The notes under the pieces are model-generated. The model worked only from the letters and a program-made list of their open reading frames with translations. It searched no databases and was not told where the DNA came from. This document shows positions 41,966-51,213 of a DNA stretch of 64,000 bases, in pieces. Numbering within the stretch: position 1 is the first letter of the stretch; each line of letters begins with the position of its first letter. The DNA comes from Brevibacillus brevis (GTDB lineage: Bacteria > Bacillota > Bacilli > Brevibacillales > Brevibacillaceae), in assembly GCF_031583145.1 (NCBI RefSeq), contig NZ_CP134050.1:4825501-4889500 (forward strand), given 5' to 3'. Made by a program: the position numbers and the translations under genes.

Positions 41966-42391
41966 GTTCGAAAAGCGACCCGTTTTGCCATCTATCTGAG
42001 CTATGTCGTCCTTGCATGTTTCTGCCTCGTAGCCTTGATGGAGTATGAGCAGGTCCTGGTCGAACAGGCCAAGCTGACTTACCATAACGAATCGCTGCTC
42101 TGGTATAGTACCGTCTATCCCATCGCCATCGGGCTTTTGTTCGGCGCGCCTCATTTGATCCGCGTATGGAAAACCGATGGCCACTGGAGCTACGACTGGA
42201 TCAAAGCGATCACGATCGGACTTCCCGCTCTTTTCGGATCGGCCATTTTTTTGATCTACTTCTCACCGCTAGGCGCACTCTTGCCCACTGTCTTCGTTTT
42301 GATGCTGGGAACCAAATTTTCGATGGTGTGCGGCGTTGTGTTTGGATTCGTCGTCCTGACTTGCTTGCAGAAAGCTGCCCCCACCGCCTGA
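41966..42391 (+). CDS. Four-helix membrane protein without a canonical start codon
   Basis: About 141 aa if translated from 41966. The reading frame has four hydrophobic stretches, beginning RFAIYLSYVVLACFCLVAL, which lies upstream of the first standard start codon (TTG at 42035, ATG at 42038). AGGAGG at 41952-41957 is perfectly spaced for a codon at 41966, but that codon is GTT. Either GTT replaces an original GTG, or an unusual start (GTT, or ATC at 41960) is used, or the sequence has an error. The frame is open from a stop at 41951 to 42391. Function unknown. Confidence 0.55.
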   Translation, partial: VRKATRFAIYLSYVVLACFCLVALMEYEQVLVEQAKLTYHNESLLWYSTVYPIAIGLLFGAPHLIRVWKTDGHWSYDWIKAITIGLPALFGSAIFLIYFSPLGALLPTVFVLMLGTKFSMVCGVVFGFVVLTCLQKAAPTA

Positions 42392-42445
42392 GACGCCAGA
42401 GCCTCGAAGCCTGGCGTCATTCCATTTGGGAGGGAATGCCACTCC

Positions 42446-42868
42446 ATGCTGATCGACCTTCGCAATCGTGCAAATGAACCCGTAGTTCAAGAGCTGCTCT
42501 CGTATGCCATCGGGATGCCCGTTCCTGAGAAACTGAAGCAAATAGCAAAATCATATCGGGAAGACGCGAACCTCGCCTTGTGGGGGGTTGAAGATGACGG
42601 ATCACTCATTGGCTGCCTGGGCGTCCGTTGTTCGCCCCATGGGGATGTGGTAATCCTGCATCTGTCCGTTCATCCGGCGTACAGGCGTCGCTATGTCGCC
42701 AGCCGAATGATCGAGAGCTTGTTGCAATCGGGCGCAGTCCAAACCGTTTCCGCCTAAACCGACCAGGATGCCGTCGATTTTTATGCGCGCTGCGGCTTCG
42801 CCATTCGCAGTCTGGGAGAAAAATACCCCGGCGTGGAGCGATTTGCGTGCGTCTACCCTCCGTCGTAG
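42446..42868 (+). pseudogene. GNAT acetyltransferase broken by an in-frame stop
   Basis: From 42446 the frame gives a GNAT protein with an acetyl-CoA region (ILHLSVHPAYRRRYVASRMI) up to a TAA at 42755-42757. Without that stop the same frame continues [20 protein letters not shown] and [13 protein letters not shown] to 42868, the normal C-terminal end of such enzymes. The codon before TDQDAV in relatives is usually Glu (ETDQDAV), so a GAA to TAA change is the simplest explanation. The truncated 103-aa product lacks the last strand and is probably inactive. Confidence 0.8.
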
Positions 42869-42926
42869 TCACTCACCCTTTTGGGCGAATGCACATATCC
42901 TGAAATTGTCACGAGGAGGGAACATC

Positions 42927-43739
42927 ATGAAGAACGACGTCGACGTACGCGACCACATGCTGTTTGAACACCGGTTCTGGCTGCAAATTTTGGGCGACCA
43001 TGCCCGTTTTATTCACGATTCTCTCGCTCCCAAGGAAGGAGAAGAGATCGAGAGGGCCAAGTATTTCATCGAGTCCTTCGACACCCTGCTGGAATTCGCA
43101 CGAAAAAACTTGTCCGCAGAAGAGCTGAATACCCTCACCCAGCATGCCAGCGCCGAGACCGAGCAGCTGCGCGAATTTAAACTCCACCTGCTGGAACGGC
43201 ATCTGGTCGGGAAAATTGCAATCAGCCTCTCCCCTACTTTTCTCAACCACATGGTCAATGAGCTGGAGGAATATGAACGCATCCTGCACGCCTGTTTTTC
43301 CGGCACGCTGCCTGCCACTCACGCAGTCGACATCCATCTGCTGTGGCTGTCAGACGCCGTCGGTCATGCCGCTACCATCACTTCGCTGTTGGATATGGTC
43401 GAGTACGACACGAAACAAAAAAGCGAGAAATTCACGAAGCAGTTTCAGCACTACTATCAAAAAGCCATTGAATTGGCGGGCTACCTCCGCACGAATTTGC
43501 ACAACTTCCCCGCCCTTCATCGGTTTAATCACCAGGCCGAGATGGAAATGAAGCTGTTTCAAGTCTTTTTGCACGAGCTGGAGGAAATGCGGATGCAAAA
43601 CGAATTGCTCGGCGTGTTGACCCCGCTCATGGCTGACCATATGTCGCGGGAAGAGTGCTACTACCTGATGAAGCTGTCGGAAGTATCCGATGTGCAGGCG
43701 CCTGACTGTTATCCGACCAAACCGCGTGTGGAGTCATGA
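42927..43739 (+). CDS. DUF2935 family helical-bundle protein
   Basis: 270 aa. Two repeated helical halves, each with His/Glu motifs (LFEHRFWLQILGDHARFI and ECYYLMKL-type at the C-terminus; HRFNHQAEMEMKLFQVFLHE). This pattern fits DUF2935, a ferritin/hemerythrin-like fold that binds a dinuclear metal site. Found in spore-forming Bacillota; function not established. GAGGAGGG precedes the ATG. Confidence 0.87.
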   Translation: MKNDVDVRDHMLFEHRFWLQILGDHARFIHDSLAPKEGEEIERAKYFIESFDTLLEFARKNLSAEELNTLTQHASAETEQLREFKLHLLERHLVGKIAISLSPTFLNHMVNELEEYERILHACFSGTLPATHAVDIHLLWLSDAVGHAATITSLLDMVEYDTKQKSEKFTKQFQHYYQKAIELAGYLRTNLHNFPALHRFNHQAEMEMKLFQVFLHELEEMRMQNELLGVLTPLMADHMSREECYYLMKLSEVSDVQAPDCYPTKPRVES

Positions 43740-43829
43740 GCTGTTACACGACCGCAATCCACTACAGGGGCGAAGCGTACGCGCAGCAGACCGCCATTCA
43801 TCATCGCCACGATCCTCTGTAAACCTTGA

Positions 43830-43851
43830 CGCGCACATTGCGCGTTTTTTT
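43830..43851 (+). terminator. Terminator of the DUF2935 gene
   Basis: CGCGCA/TGCGCG stem with a short loop and a seven-T run, 90 bp after the stop codon. Confidence 0.75.
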
Positions 43852-43890
43852 CGTGCATGCAGGACGTATGGGACTGCTCTCATGCAAAGA

Positions 43891-43926
43891 GGCCCCGCTC
43901 CTCCTCCAAGCAGGCGGAGCGGGGCC
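43891..43926 (-). terminator. Terminator of the SDR gene
   Basis: Perfect 11-bp arms GGCCCCGCTCC (43891-43901) and GGAGCGGGGCC (43916-43926); on the minus strand a short TCTTT follows. It lies 15 bp after the SDR stop. Confidence 0.7.
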
Positions 43927-43941
43927 TTCCTCTTCTTCTCT

Positions 43942-44712
43942 CTATTTCGGCTGCATCCGAATGGCGCCGTCCAGACGGATCGTCTCGCCATTGAGCATGG
44001 TATTTTGGATGATGCTTTCAGTGAGCATGGCGAATTCGGCGGGGCGGCCCAAGCGCGGGGGAAAAGGGACGGCGGCGCCGAGCGCTTCTTTTGCCGGACG
44101 GGACAGCTTGTCGAACAAGGGGGTGTCGAACAAACCCGGGGCGATGGTCATGACGCGGATGCCGTACGGCGCCAGATCGCGGGCAATCGGCAGCGTCATC
44201 CCGACGATGCCACCCTTGGAAGCGCTGTATGCCGCCTGCCCGATCTGGCCGTCAAAAGCGGCGACCGATGCCGTATTGATAATGACGCCTCGCTCCCCTT
44301 GCTTGTTCGGTTCATTGCCCGCCATCTGCTCGACAGCCAGGCGGATCACATTGAACGTGCCGATCAGGTTTACCCCGATGACCCTGGAAAACGACTCCAA
44401 CGGGTGAGGACCGCTGCGGGACAGCGTCTTTTGCGCCGTGCCGATTCCTGCACAGTTGACGGCGACGTGGATGGTGCCGAACCTGCTCGTCGCCTGCTCA
44501 ATCGCCTCACGCACGCTCCCTTCACTCGTCACATCCGTCTGGACAAACATCGCGTGGTCATTCCCCAATTCCTCCGCCAATGCCTGCCCTTTCTCCTGAG
44601 CCAGATCCAGAATGGCGACTTTTCCGCCGCTTTCGACCAGTTGCCTCGCCGTTGCTTCTCCCAGACCGGAAGCCCCACCCGTTACAATGGCTACCGCATT
44701 TTGAATCTCCAC
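43942..44712 (-). CDS. SDR, 3-hydroxyacyl-CoA dehydrogenase type II-like
   Basis: 256 aa. [12 protein letters not shown] cofactor motif, VNCAGIG, catalytic Ser in [20 protein letters not shown] and the YSASK motif, and the [12 protein letters not shown]-terminal block are close to 3-hydroxyacyl-CoA dehydrogenase type II/HSD10. It would interconvert 3-hydroxyacyl- and 3-oxoacyl-CoA in fatty-acid or branched-chain breakdown. The GTG at 44712 has GGGAGAG at good spacing; an upstream in-frame ATG lacks one. No beta-oxidation partners adjoin it. Confidence 0.88.
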   Translation of the reverse strand: MEIQNAVAIVTGGASGLGEATARQLVESGGKVAILDLAQEKGQALAEELGNDHAMFVQTDVTSEGSVREAIEQATSRFGTIHVAVNCAGIGTAQKTLSRSGPHPLESFSRVIGVNLIGTFNVIRLAVEQMAGNEPNKQGERGVIINTASVAAFDGQIGQAAYSASKGGIVGMTLPIARDLAPYGIRVMTIAPGLFDTPLFDKLSRPAKEALGAAVPFPPRLGRPAEFAMLTESIIQNTMLNGETIRLDGAIRMQPK

Positions 44713-44881
44713 GCCATTCTCTCCCTTCAGGATATCCGCATTTGAAAAAAAGGGATGCAAGTTCGCTGCCATCTGTCTTTTCCTTGCATCTGCTGGTTTT
44801 GCCGCCTGTTGCCCTTGTCCCAGACAGGCGATGGGCGGTCAGGAATCAGACACCTTTGTCCGGCAGCAGGACACCTCCCAC

Positions 44882-44924
44882 AAAAAAAGCTATCTCCACC
44901 GGGTTTTTGCCCGTTAAAGATAGC
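44882..44924 (-). terminator. Terminator of the downstream methyltransferase gene
   Basis: GCTATCT (44889-44895) pairs with AGATAGC (44918-44924), with an inner GGG/CCC; a seven-base A run on the plus strand is the minus-strand T-tract. Confidence 0.78.
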
Positions 44925-44944
44925 TTATTACCAACATCTGCTAC

Positions 44945-45694
44945 TTATCTCCGGAAAAGATACAATCCAAAGCCCAGCGTATCCCTTCCCCACCTCAAGT
45001 ACGTTTGGCGCCATGCCCGGATTTTTTGCAAATAGGCTCCGCAGTCCGGATCCTGCGGATTTTCATGGCAATAGGTTTCAACTGACATCGAGTAGAGCCA
45101 TTCGTACTGATCCCAGTCATCCTCGCTGGCAACGCTCGACCACATGGTGATCAACCCCAGCTCCTCGGCTGTCCGGACGTTCTCATCATGGCTTTTCAGC
45201 TCGGACTCCTCTGCTCCGCCCAGCGCCTCGAGATATTCCCGGCTCGGCCGCTGTTTCCAGTAGCCTTCCCCGATCAAGATGTATCCGTCTTGCTTCACGC
45301 ATTTCTGCAAAGCCTTCAAGGTAGGAACCAGTCCACCCAGGGCATGTGTCGATCCGATGCAAATACCCAGTGAAAAGCCGGGCTGTTCGTAGGCTTCCAT
45401 TGCCACCTTGGCATCTGCCAGAGACCATTCCAACTGGTCTTCTGGAATTCGGCCCCGTGCTTTCCTTTTTGCCGTTTCGATCGCGCCTTCGTACGATTCA
45501 ATCGCCGTTCCTCTGATCCCTCTGGATTCGGCCAAACGTATCAAAAGCTCGCACGTTCCCGCTCCGATATCGATGACCGTGTCGTCCGGCTGCAAGGGAA
45601 TATGGCCCAGTACTTGATTAAGCTTCGTTTCCGGGATCGGATGATAAAAGTTGTGATTGCGATGAGCGATAGCCGAAAATTGGTTTCTGTCCAT
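44945..45694 (-). CDS. Class I SAM-dependent methyltransferase
   Basis: 249 aa. Motif I is VIDIGAGTCELLIRLAE, followed by TAIESYEGAIETAKRKA and GICIGSTHALGGL. The C-terminal part has an aromatic-rich segment (SMSVETYCHENPQDPDCGAY). Substrate unknown. ATG at 45694 has AGGAGA about ten bases upstream; further upstream codons are less likely. Confidence 0.82.
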   Translation of the reverse strand: MDRNQFSAIAHRNHNFYHPIPETKLNQVLGHIPLQPDDTVIDIGAGTCELLIRLAESRGIRGTAIESYEGAIETAKRKARGRIPEDQLEWSLADAKVAMEAYEQPGFSLGICIGSTHALGGLVPTLKALQKCVKQDGYILIGEGYWKQRPSREYLEALGGAEESELKSHDENVRTAEELGLITMWSSVASEDDWDQYEWLYSMSVETYCHENPQDPDCGAYLQKIRAWRQTYLRWGRDTLGFGLYLFRR

Positions 45695-45917
45695 GTAGGC
45701 AGATCTCTCCTTTTCTTCTGACTGTTTGGTCGTTCTCATGCCACATATGGATATCCGAAATCATAATACCGCCCACCTCTCGTTTGATTCTCCTATTATA
45801 GCAAAGGGCGATCCCGAATGGCCCAACGGTTTATAGCTGCTTGGTCAAATGCAGCGGATCTGCTGTATCCCCAGCCTTTCGGAGAATAAAACCATTGCCA
45901 TGCTGTCAAAAATAAAA

Positions 45918-45947
45918 TTGACATGACACCATTCAGTGTCCTATAGT
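45918..45947 (+). promoter_or_regulatory. Promoter of the YdeI-like gene
   Basis: TTGACA (45918-45923), 18-bp spacer, TATAGT (45942-45947), 65 bp before the start codon. The rest of the 45695-46012 gap shows nothing recognisable. Confidence 0.7.
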
Positions 45948-46012
45948 AAAGACACCAAAAACTGATTGCTTCATGGTCGACTGGACGCAAAATTCGTGAG
46001 GGGTGTTTCTTA

Positions 46013-46609
46013 ATGGCGAGTGGTACATTGAATCCTAAGGTGGATGAATTTTTAACGAAATCCAAAAAGTGGAAGCCGGAATTTGAGAAGCTGCGAGAGA
46101 TTGTGCTTGACTGTGGGCTGACAGAAGATTTTAAGTGGATGCATCCTTGTTACACATTCGAGAAGAAAAACATCGTTCTCATTCATGGATTTAAAGAATA
46201 TTGTGCCTTGCTGTTTCACAAAGGTGCCCTGCTCCAGGATGCCCAAGGGATTCTCATCCAGCAAACGGAGAATGTACAGGCGGCACGCCAGATTCGGTTC
46301 ACCAATGTTCAGGAAATAGTAGACATGGAACCCATCTTGAAAGCCTATATTCTTGAAGCCATTGAAGTGGAAAAGGCAGGTCTGGAAGTGGAATTCAAGA
46401 AGACGACAGAATTTACGGTTCCTGAAGAATTTCAAATGAAATTGGATGAAAACCCTGCCCTGCAAACTGCTTTTGAGAGATTGACGCCGGGACGGCAAAG
46501 AGCATACCTTCACTATTTTTCCGAACCCAAGCAAGCCAAAACTCGAGAGTCACGAATTGAAAAATATGTGCAGCAAATTCTCGATGGAAAGGGATTGCAT
46601 GATTCCTAG
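46013..46609 (+). CDS. YdeI/OmdA-like protein (DUF1801 plus C-terminal helical domain)
   Basis: 198 aa. The DUF1801/YdhG-like region is WKPEFEKLREIVLDCGLTED and FKWMHPCYTFEKKNIVLIHG; the C-terminal OmdA-like part has LTPGRQRAYLHYFSEPKQAK. Family members are small soluble proteins, some linked to bacteriocin or antimicrobial-peptide resistance, but the function here is unknown. Monocistronic: own promoter and strong terminator. Lower GC than the surroundings. Confidence 0.87.
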   Translation: MASGTLNPKVDEFLTKSKKWKPEFEKLREIVLDCGLTEDFKWMHPCYTFEKKNIVLIHGFKEYCALLFHKGALLQDAQGILIQQTENVQAARQIRFTNVQEIVDMEPILKAYILEAIEVEKAGLEVEFKKTTEFTVPEEFQMKLDENPALQTAFERLTPGRQRAYLHYFSEPKQAKTRESRIEKYVQQILDGKGLHDS

Positions 46610-46632
46610 ATGATCAATACGGTACAGGTCTA

Positions 46633-46674
46633 AGAGACCGGGACTCCTTTCGAATACACGGAGTCCCGGTCTCT
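46633..46674 (+). terminator. Strong terminator of the YdeI-like gene
   Basis: Perfect 15-bp arms AGAGACCGGGACTCC (46633-46647) and GGAGTCCCGGTCTCT (46660-46674), then TCCTTTTTG. Confidence 0.85.
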
Positions 46675-46852
46675 TCCTTTTTGATCGTGCCACAAGGGAA
46701 GCTTTGGTCCCTTATTGGACATCCCCTATCGACATTCGCAGGGCCATGCTTTAGAAGCGGGCGTAGCTGAGTGCTCTGAGAGAATAAAGTTTTAGACTGA
46801 CTCGGCTGATCCTACGCGGATTTTGAATTGCAAAACCAGCCCTGGCGTTCCT

Positions 46853-47803
46853 TCACGGCATGTTGTCGGCATGCGCCATCTGCTTTCTTTTGTGGAGGTT
46901 CCCATTGACAAGCAGGATTCCCCCAATGATGACGGCCCCCCCGGCAAGCTGGATGGGCAAAACCGTCTCTTGCAAAAATGCATGTCCGCCCAAGACCCCG
47001 ACGATCGGCACGAGATTGAGATACATCGTCGTAGCCGTAACATCCAGTTTTCGCAGCGCATAATTGTACAGCAGGTAACAGCCGGCGGAACAGAAAACGG
47101 CAAGGAACAGAATATGAAGCAGGATGGAAGGCGGAAACGCTCTCCATTCCTGATATTCGGTCAGAGCCAAGGGCACTAGCAGGATCGTCCCGAACGCATT
47201 TTGGCAAAACGTTGTCATCAAACCGGAATATTTGCTCCCGAACGCTTTGCTGCAAAACGTATACAGGACCCATGAGACCATCGCGCCCAAAATGAACAGG
47301 TTGCCCGTCAAATGGGCGGAATCGAGCTGTACCAGCCCGTTCGCCGTGATCGCGAAATACGAGCCGATCATGGCCAACGCCATGCCCGCGCATTGAACGG
47401 CAGAGATTCTCGTTTTGTACAAGATCGCGTCCAGCGCCGTCGCCAAAATCGGTATGACGGAAGTGATCAACGCCGCATTGGAGGCAGTGGAAAGTCGAAT
47501 TCCCGAATTTTCAAGAAAAAAATAAAGCGTGACACCCAAAAAACCGGACACGCCCATCCTTAGCCAATCTCTTCGCTCCAGCTTCGCAGACGGCTCCCAT
47601 TTTTTCAGCAGCAGCCATAGAATAAAACTCGCAAGCAAAAACCGCAAAAGAGCAAGCGTGATGGGCGGAACCGCGCTGACCGCGATTTTGATGCTCACAA
47701 AGGACGTTCCCCAAAACAATACCGTAATGACCATAGCCCCATTGCCCAGGAGATGATACTTTTCCGCTGTGTTTAGCAAGTCCTTCCACTTTCCTGACGC
47801 CAC
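46853..47803 (-). CDS. EamA (DMT) family permease
   Basis: 316 aa, ten predicted helices in two EamA repeats (WGTSFVSIKIAVSAVPPITL; TFCSKAFGSKYSGLMTTFCQ and LRKLDVTATTMYLNLVPIVG). Probable metabolite or amino-acid exporter; substrate unknown. Start uncertain: GTG at 47803 has GAAGGGG about eleven bases upstream and leaves a normal short tail before helix 1; an ATG at 47839 has no site. Confidence 0.85.
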   Translation of the reverse strand: MASGKWKDLLNTAEKYHLLGNGAMVITVLFWGTSFVSIKIAVSAVPPITLALLRFLLASFILWLLLKKWEPSAKLERRDWLRMGVSGFLGVTLYFFLENSGIRLSTASNAALITSVIPILATALDAILYKTRISAVQCAGMALAMIGSYFAITANGLVQLDSAHLTGNLFILGAMVSWVLYTFCSKAFGSKYSGLMTTFCQNAFGTILLVPLALTEYQEWRAFPPSILLHILFLAVFCSAGCYLLYNYALRKLDVTATTMYLNLVPIVGVLGGHAFLQETVLPIQLAGGAVIIGGILLVNGNLHKRKQMAHADNMP

Positions 47804-47985
47804 GATTTTCCCAACCCCTTCTATGTATGTTGCAGCCATTTTACAGAAGGGAGGGGAAAAGCGTATTGTAAGAAATTGCGGTTTCCTTTTTATCGAAGAA
47901 AACAGGTTATTCAACGATTCTGCCCGTTAGCTCAACAGCGGAATAGAACAACTGATGCTCCAAGATCGTGTTTATTTTTTTGTAG

Positions 47986-49173
47986 TCATTCATACCGTAG
48001 AGCGTCAATCGGATTCAATCTGGCTGCCTTACTCGCCGGGTATAGTCCAAAGAAAATACCAATCGCACTGGAACAGCCAAATGCAATGAGGATGCTATCC
48101 CACGTAACCAGCGGTGGTACATCGACGTATTGCGAAACGATGGAGGCTGTGCCAATACCACATAGTATCCCGAGCGTGCCGCCGATCAGACAGACGATGA
48201 CGGATTCGTTCAAAAACTGCAATAAAATATCTCTGTGGCGTGCCCCTAAAGCCTTGCGAATACCGATTTCTCTGGTCCGCTCCGTGACGGATACGAGCAT
48301 GATATTCATAACCCCGATTCCGCCAACAAGCAGCGCAATCCCGGCAGCAACACTGAAGGTCGTCGTAAGCGTCCCGGAAAAGCGATCAAACCCTATCAAC
48401 GAATCCTCGATACTTTCAATCTGGTAATAATTTTCGCGTTCATGCTTGCGATTTAAATAGTGGACGGTCTGATCCTTTGCAGCCTGGATGGTCTCTTTTG
48501 AAGACGCTTTGACCGACATGGTTGAAATGTACTTCGTTCCGTTCACGTTTTGCATATACGTAATGGGCATATACGCTGTCATAGCTCCCCCTTGATCAAG
48601 CGAGAGCTTATCTTCCTTGACCACTCCGACGACGATTGCCGCAGCCAGTTTAAACGTAACCCGTTTGCCTATCGGATCTTCATTACCAAACAGCCCTTGC
48701 GCCAATTCTTGATCCAAAACGATAACACGCTTTGCTTCTATGACTTCCTGTCTGGTAAAAAATCTGCCTTTGACAAGAGTCAGATTCGGTTTAATCTTGA
48801 GCAAATCTCCATTTGTACCTAGCACTCTCGCATTCTGTTCCTTTTTCGAACCATGGATTGTTCCGTAATTGGGAAAAAACGGCACAGCTGCATCGATATA
48901 AGGCGAAAGCTGAGGGAGTATGTCCGCATCCTCAACTGTTAAATCAGTGACTTTGCTTCCCAGTCTAGCATCCCAGTTATAATAAACACTAAACGTCGTC
49001 GCTCCCATTTTCTCCAGTTGATCGGTGTAGGCCTGTTGACTGCCATTGCCGAGTGTCATGACGGCGATGACAGACGTAATTCCGATGATGATTCCGGACA
49101 TCGTCAGGCTGGCACGGAGCTTGTTGGCTCCAATTCCGTCGAGGGCAGAGCGAATGCTTTCCAGTAGATTCAT
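47986..49173 (-). CDS. MacB/YknZ-like ABC exporter permease (FtsX-type)
   Basis: 395 aa. One N-terminal helix (IIIGITSVIAVMTLGNGS), a large extracellular MacB_PCD domain, and three C-terminal helices with the conserved LLVGGIGVMNIMLVSVTERT and EIGIRKALGARHRDI. Together with the ATPase (overlap ATGA) and the membrane-fusion protein it forms a YknXYZ/MacAB-like efflux pump. In Bacillus such pumps protect against secreted toxins or antimicrobial peptides. Confidence 0.9.
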   Translation of the reverse strand: MNLLESIRSALDGIGANKLRASLTMSGIIIGITSVIAVMTLGNGSQQAYTDQLEKMGATTFSVYYNWDARLGSKVTDLTVEDADILPQLSPYIDAAVPFFPNYGTIHGSKKEQNARVLGTNGDLLKIKPNLTLVKGRFFTRQEVIEAKRVIVLDQELAQGLFGNEDPIGKRVTFKLAAAIVVGVVKEDKLSLDQGGAMTAYMPITYMQNVNGTKYISTMSVKASSKETIQAAKDQTVHYLNRKHERENYYQIESIEDSLIGFDRFSGTLTTTFSVAAGIALLVGGIGVMNIMLVSVTERTREIGIRKALGARHRDILLQFLNESVIVCLIGGTLGILCGIGTASIVSQYVDVPPLVTWDSILIAFGCSSAIGIFFGLYPASKAARLNPIDALRYE

Positions 49174-49889
49174 GTAAGAATCACCTCTTCGGACGCTGTT
49201 GCAAACAAACGATCTATTACTTGCTCATCTTTTATGATGCAGCCGTCCTTGAACGTAATGACACGCTCGGCATGCTGGGCTATATCTGCTTCATGCGTAA
49301 CCAGCAGGATCGTCACCCCTTGCGCATGCAATTCTTGAAAGATTGACATGACCTCCATACTTGAACGACTATCCAGATTACCCGTCGGCTCATCAGCCAG
49401 CACAATAGACGGTTGGTTGACCAACGCCCTGGCAATGGCGACCCTTTGTCTTTGACCACCAGACAGTTGAGACGGTTTATGCCCCATACGTTGGCCGAGA
49501 CCAACCCGTTGCAATGCAGCGGTCGCTCTTTTTTTCCTTACTGCCATCCCTACTCCGGCGTACAGCATCGGTATCTCGACATTTCGCAGGGAAGTAGCAC
49601 GCGGCAGTAGATTAAAGGATTGGAACACAAAGCCGATTTTTTGATTGCGGACACCAGCGAGCTCCTTGTCTTTTAACCGGGTGACTTCGATGCCGTCTAA
49701 TACGTACGACCCAGAAGTGGGTCGATCCAGGCAGCCAAGCATGTTCAAGAATGTTGATTTTCCTGATCCAGACGGACCTACGATTGCTACGAATTCGCCT
49801 TTGGACACGTGAACGTTGATATTTTTCAGCGCAAACAATTCTACTTCATCCGTCTTGTATTGCTTGGTTAACCCCTCGATGTGCAGCAT
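49170..49889 (-). CDS. MacB/YknY-like ABC exporter ATPase
   Basis: 239 aa. Walker A GPSGSGKST, signature LSGGQRQRVAIARAL, Walker B VLADEPTGNLDS and H-loop TLLLVTHEAD-type segment (ILLVTHEADIAQ). MacB/LolD subfamily. It lies 24 bp after the membrane-fusion protein gene and overlaps the permease gene by four bases. Confidence 0.92.
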   Translation of the reverse strand: MLHIEGLTKQYKTDEVELFALKNINVHVSKGEFVAIVGPSGSGKSTFLNMLGCLDRPTSGSYVLDGIEVTRLKDKELAGVRNQKIGFVFQSFNLLPRATSLRNVEIPMLYAGVGMAVRKKRATAALQRVGLGQRMGHKPSQLSGGQRQRVAIARALVNQPSIVLADEPTGNLDSRSSMEVMSIFQELHAQGVTILLVTHEADIAQHAERVITFKDGCIIKDEQVIDRLFATASEEVILT

Positions 49890-49913
49890 AGTATCCTCCC
49901 CTCCTCCATGAGC

Positions 49914-51173
49914 TCAAGCGGATGGCGCCTGGAAGACTGTTTGATTTTCTTGTAGCGATTCCGGCGGATTGGCAATCAGCTCTTCCGTTCCATCCAAACC
50001 GCTTTTAATTTGGACAGACAGCTCGTTTTGGATGCCAGTCGTCACTGTTTTTTTCTTTGCTTTGCCATTTTCCGATATCCAGACGAATGTGGAACCATCC
50101 TGGTCAGTGATGACACACTCGCTCGGTACTTGCACGGCGTTGGCTTCTTTTTGCAAAACGATGTCTACGTCAACATGAAAGCCCGACTTCAAATATTCGT
50201 TGGTTTCATCCAGATCGATTATGACAGTGACCCGCGTCTTTTCGCCTTCTGTCCCTTGGGTTGTTACCGCTATCGGAGAGATCCGCGACACCTTGCCTCC
50301 CAGCTGTTCGCCACCCAAAGATATACCTGTAACGACAGCTTCCTGTCCGATTTTTATTTTTCGCAGATCGGATTCGCCTACCTCGGCCTCGACTATCAAG
50401 TTGCTGGTATCGCCAATCGTGAGAATTTCCTCGCCTTTGCTTAGCACTTTACCTCTTTTTACTTTGGTGGAAAGCACGGTCCCGTCAATCGGTGAAACGA
50501 GACTGCTTTGGACACGCTGCTTTTCATATTTGGCTTTTTCCAGATTCAGCTTCTGTATTTGCGCTTCATACGATTGAAACTCGGTCTTGTCTGGCCCTTT
50601 TTGCTTCAAAAGCAGGTTTTGCTTTGCGACCTTTACCTTTGATTCTGCCGTCAGCAGCTTTTGCTTCGCCTGTTCTACATCCTGCTGCGTGGATACTCCT
50701 GAAGAAAACAGCGATTGCGTGCGCTCAAAATGCTGCAATGCCGCCTGATAATCACGCTCATCCTGTGCCAGTTCCTCCTGGAGCTTGGTGATTTCCTCCG
50801 GCTCCACACTTTTGGATAGCTTGGCAATATTGGCTTGCAGGATCGCGATTTGCGCTTCGATATCCATGATTTGATTGCTCACGTCCGATGTATCAATGTT
50901 CCCAATGACCTGCCCTTTTCTGACTTTGTCACCGTCTTGGATGGAATAATTGCGTAGATCACCGGAGCTGCTCGCGAACAAGGTGTGCTCATTGCTTACT
51001 TTGACAATCCCGGACGTGAGAATCGTGCTTTCCATATCGGCTGTTACCGCTGTTGTCAACATGACCGAAATCCCTTGGCTCAGCATTTCCCTTGATTGAA
51101 AGGCGTAGCTACCGCCAAGACCGATTGCCAGCACCCCCGCACCCAGCACAATCCACCAGTACTTTTTCATCAT
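49914..51173 (-). CDS. HlyD/YknX-like membrane-fusion protein
   Basis: 419 aa. An N-terminal membrane anchor (IVLGAGVLAIGLGGSYAF), a first lipoyl half (QDGDKVRKGQVIGNIDT), a long coiled-coil hairpin (about residues 105-215) and the second lipoyl half (SPIDGTVLSTKVKRGKVLS), then beta-barrel domains. Typical of the accessory protein of MacAB/YknXYZ exporters. Preceded by the vanY gene by 40 bp in the same orientation. Confidence 0.9.
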   Translation of the reverse strand: MMKKYWWIVLGAGVLAIGLGGSYAFQSREMLSQGISVMLTTAVTADMESTILTSGIVKVSNEHTLFASSSGDLRNYSIQDGDKVRKGQVIGNIDTSDVSNQIMDIEAQIAILQANIAKLSKSVEPEEITKLQEELAQDERDYQAALQHFERTQSLFSSGVSTQQDVEQAKQKLLTAESKVKVAKQNLLLKQKGPDKTEFQSYEAQIQKLNLEKAKYEKQRVQSSLVSPIDGTVLSTKVKRGKVLSKGEEILTIGDTSNLIVEAEVGESDLRKIKIGQEAVVTGISLGGEQLGGKVSRISPIAVTTQGTEGEKTRVTVIIDLDETNEYLKSGFHVDVDIVLQKEANAVQVPSECVITDQDGSTFVWISENGKAKKKTVTTGIQNELSVQIKSGLDGTEELIANPPESLQENQTVFQAPSA

Positions 51174-51213
51174 AAATTCCTCCCTGCCCGAATCGAAAAG
51201 CCAACGTTTTTCG

